Shown in pieces: positions 59,508 through 64,000 of a DNA stretch of 64,000 nucleotides; the first letter of the stretch is position 1; each line of letters opens with the position of its first letter. The notes under the pieces are model-generated. The model did no database searches and had not been told where the DNA came from. It saw only the letters and a program-made list of their open reading frames with translations. Position numbers and translations under genes: made by a program. The DNA is from Rhizorhabdus histidinilytica (lineage in GTDB: Bacteria; Pseudomonadota; Alphaproteobacteria; Sphingomonadales; Sphingomonadaceae): contig NZ_FUYM01000014.1 in assembly GCF_900167915.1 (NCBI RefSeq), positions 28,815 through 92,814 of the forward strand, given 5' to 3'.

Positions 59508-61057
59508 TCGGGGGCAGCACCGGCTGGGCCGAGCTGGCGGGGCTCGCCCAGGCCCATCTGCTGCTCAGCGGCTGCGCCGTCATCCTCGCCGTCCTGGCGG
59601 GCGTGCCGCTCGCCATCGCGGCGGCGCACGGCCGGCGGATGAGGGGGCCACTGCTCGCCGTGGTCGGGCTGATGCAGACCATTCCTGGCCTAGCGCTGCT
59701 CGCGCTCTTCTATCCGCTGCTGCTCGTCCTCGGGCGGGCGAGCGGGCTGGCGATCCCGGCGCTCGGCTTCCTGCCCGCGCTGCTCGCGCTGTGCGTCTAT
59801 GCGCTGCTGCCGATCCTGCGCAACGGCGTGGCAGCGATCGACGCCATCGACCCGGCCCTGAGGGAGGCGGCCGACGGCGTCGGCATGACCCGCCGTCAGA
59901 AGCTGTGGCTGGTCGAGTTGCCGCTCGGTGCGCCGGTGATCCTCGCCGGCATCCGCACCGCCGCGGTCTGGACGATCGGCACGGCGACGCTGGCGACGAC
60001 GATCGGCCAGCCGAGCCTCGGCGACCTGATCTTCTCGGGGTTGCAGACCGAGGATTGGCAGCGGGTGCTGATCGGCTGCTTCGCGGCGGCGGCGCTGGCG
60101 CTGCTGGTCGACGCCATCCTCGCGATCGTCGAGAGCGGTCTCAAGGCCGGGTCGCGCCCGCGCCTCGCCGCCGGCCTCGCCGTGCTCCTGCTCGCTGTCG
60201 CGGCGGCCTTCGCGCCCCTGCCGCGGGGCGAGGCCGCGCGGACCGGCAGCGTGATCGTGATCGGCGCCAAGAATTTCTCGGAGCAATATATCCTCGCCGA
60301 GGCGATCGAGCAGCGGCTCCGGGCATCGGGCTATCGCACCGCGCGGCGCGACAATCTCGGCTCGGCGATCGCCTATCGCGCGCTCGCGGCGGGGGACATC
60401 GCCGTCTATGTCGACTATTCGGGCACGCTCTGGAGCAACGTCCTCGGCCGCACCGACACGCCGCCCGCCGACGTCATGCTGCGCCGGCTCGGGCGCGATC
60501 TGGCGGCGCGCGACGGCGTCCGGCTGCTCGGCGCGCTCGGTTTCGAAAATGCCTATACATTTGCGATGAAGCGCGGTCGCGCGCAGGCGCTCGGCATCGC
60601 GACGCTCGACGACCTTGCTCGCGCGGCGCCCCGGCTGCGGCTGGCGAGCGACCTCGAATTCCTCAGTCGTCCCGAATGGCGGGCGGTCCAGGCGCGCTAC
60701 CATCCGGTCTTTGCCGACCAGCGCTCCTACAGCCCGACGTTCATGTACCGGGCGCTCGCGGACGGATCGGCCGACGTGATCTCGGCCTTCTCGTCGGACG
60801 GACGGATCGCGGCGATGGACCTGGTGACGATCGCCGATCCGCGCGCGGCGCTGCCGCATTACGATGCGGTGCTGCTGCTTTCGCGCCGCGCCGCCGCCGA
60901 TGCCGGGCTGGTGGCGGCGCTGCGTCCGCTGGTCGGCGCGATCGATATCGACCGGATGCGGACGGCCAACTGGATGGTCGACCGTGACGTCGCCAAGCGC
61001 AGCCCGGCGCAGGCAGCGCGCTGGCTGCTCGACGGGAAAGTGGCCGGGGCTCGGTAA
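59504..61057 (+). CDS. Fused permease and substrate-binding protein, OpuCB-CC/EgtU type
   Basis: 517 residues from a GTG overlapping the ATPase stop. N-terminal half (1-225): six membrane helices with the permease EAA-loop (REAADGVGMTRRQKLWLVELP). From about 245 a periplasmic-binding domain of the OpuAC/ProX fold begins (VIVIGAKNFSEQYILAEAIE), with aromatic pocket candidates at YVDYSGTLW and FENAYTF. Such fused proteins transport quaternary amines; the EgtU subgroup takes up ergothioneine. It is 88 bases upstream of egtB, suggesting a joint operon or regulon. Confidence 0.88.
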   Translation: MIGGSTGWAELAGLAQAHLLLSGCAVILAVLAGVPLAIAAAHGRRMRGPLLAVVGLMQTIPGLALLALFYPLLLVLGRASGLAIPALGFLPALLALCVYALLPILRNGVAAIDAIDPALREAADGVGMTRRQKLWLVELPLGAPVILAGIRTAAVWTIGTATLATTIGQPSLGDLIFSGLQTEDWQRVLIGCFAAAALALLVDAILAIVESGLKAGSRPRLAAGLAVLLLAVAAAFAPLPRGEAARTGSVIVIGAKNFSEQYILAEAIEQRLRASGYRTARRDNLGSAIAYRALAAGDIAVYVDYSGTLWSNVLGRTDTPPADVMLRRLGRDLAARDGVRLLGALGFENAYTFAMKRGRAQALGIATLDDLARAAPRLRLASDLEFLSRPEWRAVQARYHPVFADQRSYSPTFMYRALADGSADVISAFSSDGRIAAMDLVTIADPRAALPHYDAVLLLSRRAAADAGLVAALRPLVGAIDIDRMRTANWMVDRDVAKRSPAQAARWLLDGKVAGAR

Positions 61058-61078
61058 CTTAATCGTCCCTCACGAGTT

Positions 61079-61097
61079 CTATGAGCGATTCTCATAG
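61079..61097. promoter_or_regulatory. Palindrome upstream of egtB
   Basis: CTATGAG-CGATT-CTCATAG, a perfect 7-base inverted repeat, lies between the transporter stop and the egtB start. It could be an operator or a weak attenuator. No T-run follows. Confidence 0.35.
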
Positions 61098-61145
61098 GCG
61101 GGCCCGCTTTCCCGGCGGCCCGTTCGAAGAGGGAGGGGCTCCGGC

Positions 61146-62438
61146 TTGGCCACCATCACCGACCCGATCCGGCAACGGACCGGACCGTCTCCGGAAGCGC
61201 TGGCGCAACACTATGCGCGGATACGGGCATTGAGCGAGGCGCTCGCCGCGCCTCTGTCCGACGCCGACGCGACCGCGCAGTCGATGCCCGACGCGTCGCC
61301 GGCCAAATGGCATCTGGCGCATGTCAGCTGGTTCTTCGAGACCTTCGTGTTGCGCGACCATCTGCCCGGCTATCGCCTGTTCGACGATCGCTGGCCCTAT
61401 CTGTTCAACAGCTATTATGAGGCGGAAGGCCCGCGCCACGCCCGGCCGCAGCGCGGGCTGCTCACCCGGCCGTCGCTCGACGAGGTGCTCGCCTATCGCG
61501 CCGCCGTCGACGCGGCGATGCTCGATGCGATGCCGATGCTGGCCGAGCGCTGCGGCGAGCTGATCGAGCTCGGCCTCAACCATGAGCAGCAGCATCAGGA
61601 ATTGCTGCTGACCGACCTCAAGCATCTCTTCGCCTGCAACCCGCTTGGCCCCGCCGTCTGGCCTGCCGCACCCACCCTGCGCAGCTGCGCGGACGAACCG
61701 ACGCCGGTGCGCTGGCGGGAAGGGCCGTCGGGGCTGGTCGAGATCGGCGACCGGGGCGAAGGTTTCGCCTTCGACAATGAGCGCCCCGTCCACAAGGTCC
61801 ACCTGCCGCCCTTCGCCCTGGCCGACCGGCTCGTCACCAACGGCGACTGGCTGCGCTTCATCGCCGAGGGCGGCTATGCGACCGCCGGCCTCTGGCTGTC
61901 GGACGGCTGGGCCTGGGTGCAGCGGGAAGGGGTGGCGAGCCCGCTCCACTGGCGCCGCGCCGATCGCGGCGGCTGGGAACAGTTCTCGCTATCCGGCTGG
62001 CAACCGCTCGACATCGCCGCGCCGGTGGCACATATCAGCTTCTACGAGGCTGACGCCTTCGCGAGCTGGGCCGGCGCGCGGCTGCCGACTGAGCAGGAAT
62101 GGGAGGCCGTCGCACGGGTGCAGGACCCTGCGGGCGGCGTCCAGCTCGATGCGGCAGGCCCGGTCGCGCCCCAGGTCGAGGCGCTCGGGGAGGAATCGCC
62201 GCCGCTGTTCGGCAATGTCTGGCAATGGACGGGCTCCGCCTATCGTCCCTATCCGCGCTTCCGCGCCGCGCCGGGCGCGGTCGGCGAATATAATGGCAAG
62301 TTCATGAGCGGGCAGTTCGTCCTCAAGGGCGGAAGCTGCGCCACGCCGCGCGGCCATGTCCGCGCTTCCTACCGCAATTTCTTCTACCCGCAGCAGCGCT
62401 GGCAGTTCACCGGCCTGCGCCTGGCAAAGGATCTGTGA
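61146..62438 (+). CDS. egtB: Ergothioneine sulfoxide synthase
   Basis: 430 residues from a TTG eight bases after GGGAGGGG; no ATG fits. The non-heme iron enzyme joins hercynine to a thiol with oxygen. DinB-like N-domain supplies the His ligands (KWHLAHVSWFFETF and NHEQQHQELLLTDL); the C-terminal FGE-sulfatase domain has NERPVHKVHLPPF, HISFYEADAFASWAG and LFGNVWQWTGSAY, plus GGSCATPRGHVRASYRNFFYP. Followed after one base by egtD, so the core pathway is present; egtA, egtC and egtE are absent locally, as in many proteobacteria. Confidence 0.95.
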   Translation: MATITDPIRQRTGPSPEALAQHYARIRALSEALAAPLSDADATAQSMPDASPAKWHLAHVSWFFETFVLRDHLPGYRLFDDRWPYLFNSYYEAEGPRHARPQRGLLTRPSLDEVLAYRAAVDAAMLDAMPMLAERCGELIELGLNHEQQHQELLLTDLKHLFACNPLGPAVWPAAPTLRSCADEPTPVRWREGPSGLVEIGDRGEGFAFDNERPVHKVHLPPFALADRLVTNGDWLRFIAEGGYATAGLWLSDGWAWVQREGVASPLHWRRADRGGWEQFSLSGWQPLDIAAPVAHISFYEADAFASWAGARLPTEQEWEAVARVQDPAGGVQLDAAGPVAPQVEALGEESPPLFGNVWQWTGSAYRPYPRFRAAPGAVGEYNGKFMSGQFVLKGGSCATPRGHVRASYRNFFYPQQRWQFTGLRLAKDL

Positions 62439-62439
62439 C

Positions 62440-63426
62440 ATGGGCGTTCATGCCGACATCAAGCTGGTCGATCAGGACGACGAGGGCGTCGACCTCGCCT
62501 TCCGCGCCGACGTGCTGAGCGGGCTCGCCCAGCGGCAGAAGGCGGTTCCGGCGCGCTGGTTCTACGACCGCGTCGGATCGGAACTGTTCGAACGGATCAC
62601 GACCCTGCCCGAATATTATCCGACCCGCACCGAGACGGCCCTGCTCAAGGCGCACGCGGCCGAGGTGGCGGCACTGGTCGGGCGGGGACGGGCGGTGGTC
62701 GAGTTCGGATCGGGCAGCTCCGTCAAGACGCCGCTGCTGCTTGGGCGGATGGACGCCGCCGCCTATGTGCCGATCGATATCTCGGGCGATTTCCTGCGCC
62801 AGTCGAGCGCCGAGCTGGCCGCGAAATTCCCCGACCTGCCGGTGATCCCGATCGAGGCCGACTTCATGAAGCCGGTGGCGTTGCCGGCCTCCGTCGCCGG
62901 TCTCGCCATGCTCGGCTTCTTCCCCGGATCGACGATCGGCAACATGGTGCCGCGCACCGCGATCGATCTGCTTCGATCGATGCGGGCGACGCTCGGGGAC
63001 CGCTCGCACCTCCTTATCGGCGTCGACCGGATCAAGGATATCGGCCGGCTCATCGCGGCCTATGACGACGCCGAAGGGGTGACGGCGCGCTTCAACCGCA
63101 ACCTGCTGATACGGATCAATCGCGAGCTGGACGGCACCATTCCCGTCGACAGCTTCCGCCACGTCGCGCGCTGGAACGCCGACTGGAACCGCATCGAAAT
63201 GCATCTCGAGGCGATCGAGGATATCGCCTTCGAGGTTTCCGGCCACCCGGTGACGATGCGACGGGGCGAGACGATCCATACCGAGAACAGCCACAAATAT
63301 ACCCCGGACCAGGCGCGGCTGATGCTGCAGGCGAGCGGCTGGAGCCCCTGCGCACAATGGAGCGATCCCGAGGATAGCTTCCTCATCCTGTTGGCCGAAG
63401 CGACCGAATATCGCTCGGCGCCCTGA
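62440..63426 (+). CDS. egtD: L-histidine N(alpha)-methyltransferase
   Basis: 328 residues, ATG at 62440. EgtD trimethylates histidine to hercynine using SAM. YDRVGSELFERITTLPEYYPTRTE is the N-terminal signature, VVEFGSGSSVKTPLLL the SAM loop, IPIDISGDFL and PGSTIGNM follow, and RRGETIHTENSHKYTP forms the histidine pocket with the conserved Glu-Asn-Ser. Coupled to egtB. Convergent with the Lrp gene. Confidence 0.96.
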   Translation: MGVHADIKLVDQDDEGVDLAFRADVLSGLAQRQKAVPARWFYDRVGSELFERITTLPEYYPTRTETALLKAHAAEVAALVGRGRAVVEFGSGSSVKTPLLLGRMDAAAYVPIDISGDFLRQSSAELAAKFPDLPVIPIEADFMKPVALPASVAGLAMLGFFPGSTIGNMVPRTAIDLLRSMRATLGDRSHLLIGVDRIKDIGRLIAAYDDAEGVTARFNRNLLIRINRELDGTIPVDSFRHVARWNADWNRIEMHLEAIEDIAFEVSGHPVTMRRGETIHTENSHKYTPDQARLMLQASGWSPCAQWSDPEDSFLILLAEATEYRSAP

Positions 63427-63435
63427 GCGGAGTGG

Positions 63436-63888
63436 TCAGATCGGCAGGTCGGTGGTCAGCTTGACCGTATTAAGAGCGAAGTGCGAGTTGACCGAGGCGA
63501 CGCCGGGCAGGTGGAGCACGATCTTCTTCAGGAAATCGTGATAGGCCTCGATGTTCGCGACGACGATGCGGAGCTGATAGTCGCTGTCGCCGCTCATCGA
63601 GAAGCATTCGACGATCTGCGGGAGGTTGCGGATCGCGGTCTCGAACGCGTCCAGCGTCTCCTCGTCATGCTGCTTCAGCCGGATGCTGGCGAACACCACT
63701 GCCTCCAAGCCGAGCCGCTTGGGATTGAGGATCACCGCGTTCCGCTCGATCACCCCGCTCGCCTGGAGCCGCTTGAGCCGCCGCCAGCAGGGTGTGTGCG
63801 ACAGCCCGACGCGCTCGGCCAGCTCCGCCACCGCCAGTTCGGGATGCTTCTGGATCGTGCGGAGGATCCGGCCGTCCATCTCGTCCAT
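63436..63888 (-). CDS. Lrp/AsnC-family transcriptional regulator
   Basis: 150 residues from the ATG at 63888, chosen because GGAGAAAG lies before it and the length equals the other Lrp protein; an ATG at 63921 would add 11 residues and overlap a repeat. HTH: MDGRILRTIQKHPELAVAELAERVGLSHTPCWRRLKRLQ; RAM domain: EAVVFASIRLKQHDEETLDAF and VECFSMSGDSDYQLRIV. Divergent from the gene starting at 63977, the probable target. Confidence 0.92.
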   Translation of the reverse strand: MDEMDGRILRTIQKHPELAVAELAERVGLSHTPCWRRLKRLQASGVIERNAVILNPKRLGLEAVVFASIRLKQHDEETLDAFETAIRNLPQIVECFSMSGDSDYQLRIVVANIEAYHDFLKKIVLHLPGVASVNSHFALNTVKLTTDLPI

Positions 63889-63919
63889 CGGCACTTTCTC
63901 CAGATTAAGGCCTGTGGAC

Positions 63920-63963
63920 ATTCAGGATTCCCACGCTGCCTGATTTCTGATTCAGGATTCCCA
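63920..63963. promoter_or_regulatory. 30-base-spaced direct repeats between divergent genes
   Basis: ATTCAGGATTCCCA occurs at 63920-63933 and 63950-63963, exactly 30 bases apart (three helical turns). This is a plausible operator pair for the Lrp regulator, on one face of the DNA. Confidence 0.5.
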
Positions 63964-63976
63964 AGGGGAGTTCTGA

Positions 63977-64000
63977 ATGGACGAGCAGCGATTTGTGGTG
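63977..64000 (+). CDS. Start of a gene running off the right edge
   Basis: ATG at 63977, preceded seven bases earlier by GGGGAG, opens MDEQRFVV and continues past the window. It is divergent from the Lrp gene. Too short to identify; Lrp partners are often amino-acid catabolic enzymes or transporters. Confidence 0.5.

Overview
The window is GC-rich and densely coded. Codon use is strongly biased, operons are tightly overlapped, and features such as an OmpA with a long proline hinge, HWE-kinase signalling, GGAAC/CGTT-type stress promoters and UDP-glucuronate chemistry point to an alphaproteobacterium of the Sphingomonadales (Sphingomonas/Rhizorhabdus-like). This is judged from protein character only. 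About 70 genes and one tRNA are supported.

Layout. 1-10.2 kb is core chromosome: a PLP trans-sulfuration enzyme (cut by the left edge), XRE regulator, SOUL protein, OmpA, sodC, low-Mr phosphatase, thpR, Bax-inhibitor-1 protein, WecG/TagA glycosyltransferase, GST, dienelactone hydrolase, lipoprotein, UDP-glucuronate epimerase and tRNA-Gln(UUG). 11.2-24.9 kb is a saccharide locus. A seven-gene minus-strand operon (three nucleotide-sugar SDRs, three CgeB-like and one GT4-type glycosyltransferase, every junction a 4-base overlap) is divergent from a plus-strand set (histidine phosphatase, methyltransferase, glycosidase-like protein, inositol-1-phosphate synthase, then dehydrogenase and Gfo/Idh/MocA oxidoreductase). 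24.8-36.7 kb looks like a stress island: NRAMP-like transporter, a large (alpha/alpha)-barrel-like protein, GH130-like protein, tiny hydrophilic proteins, a single-domain response regulator of FxTGY type, Crp/Fnr regulator, HWE histidine kinase, DUF2383-like protein, SRPBCC protein, alcohol dehydrogenase and SDR. Several intergenic regions carry EcfG-type promoter matches plus a shared AT-rich motif (TAACATAGRTCA). 36.7-40.1 kb is a D-alanine catabolic operon (dadX-dadA-ridA) with a divergent Lrp regulator.

40.6-52.7 kb is the most unusual part. Two large cytoplasmic proteins of unknown family (828 and 1047 aa) are followed by a metacaspase-like protease carrying two novel C-terminal repeats and a Crp/Fnr regulator. 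Facing them is a minus-strand operon of a TIR-TM-TPR protein, an unknown 166-aa protein, and a TPR protein with a SLOG-like domain and an apparently dead nucleotidyl-cyclase domain. TIR (NAD+-derived signal), SLOG (nucleotide sensor) and caspase (effector) are the component types of known bacterial immune or cell-death circuits, so this is the best candidate for an undescribed system.

53.0-56.3 kb encodes an OGT-like glycosyltransferase, a DegT-type aminotransferase and a LbH acyltransferase, probably a surface or protein glycosylation module. 56.5-58.7 kb has a small hydrophilic protein, a lipoprotein class A beta-lactamase and a flavodoxin-like protein. 58.7-63.4 kb joins an ABC transporter with a fused permease/substrate-binding protein to egtB-egtD, suggesting coupled ergothioneine transport and synthesis. 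The right edge has a second Lrp regulator and the first codons of a divergent gene.
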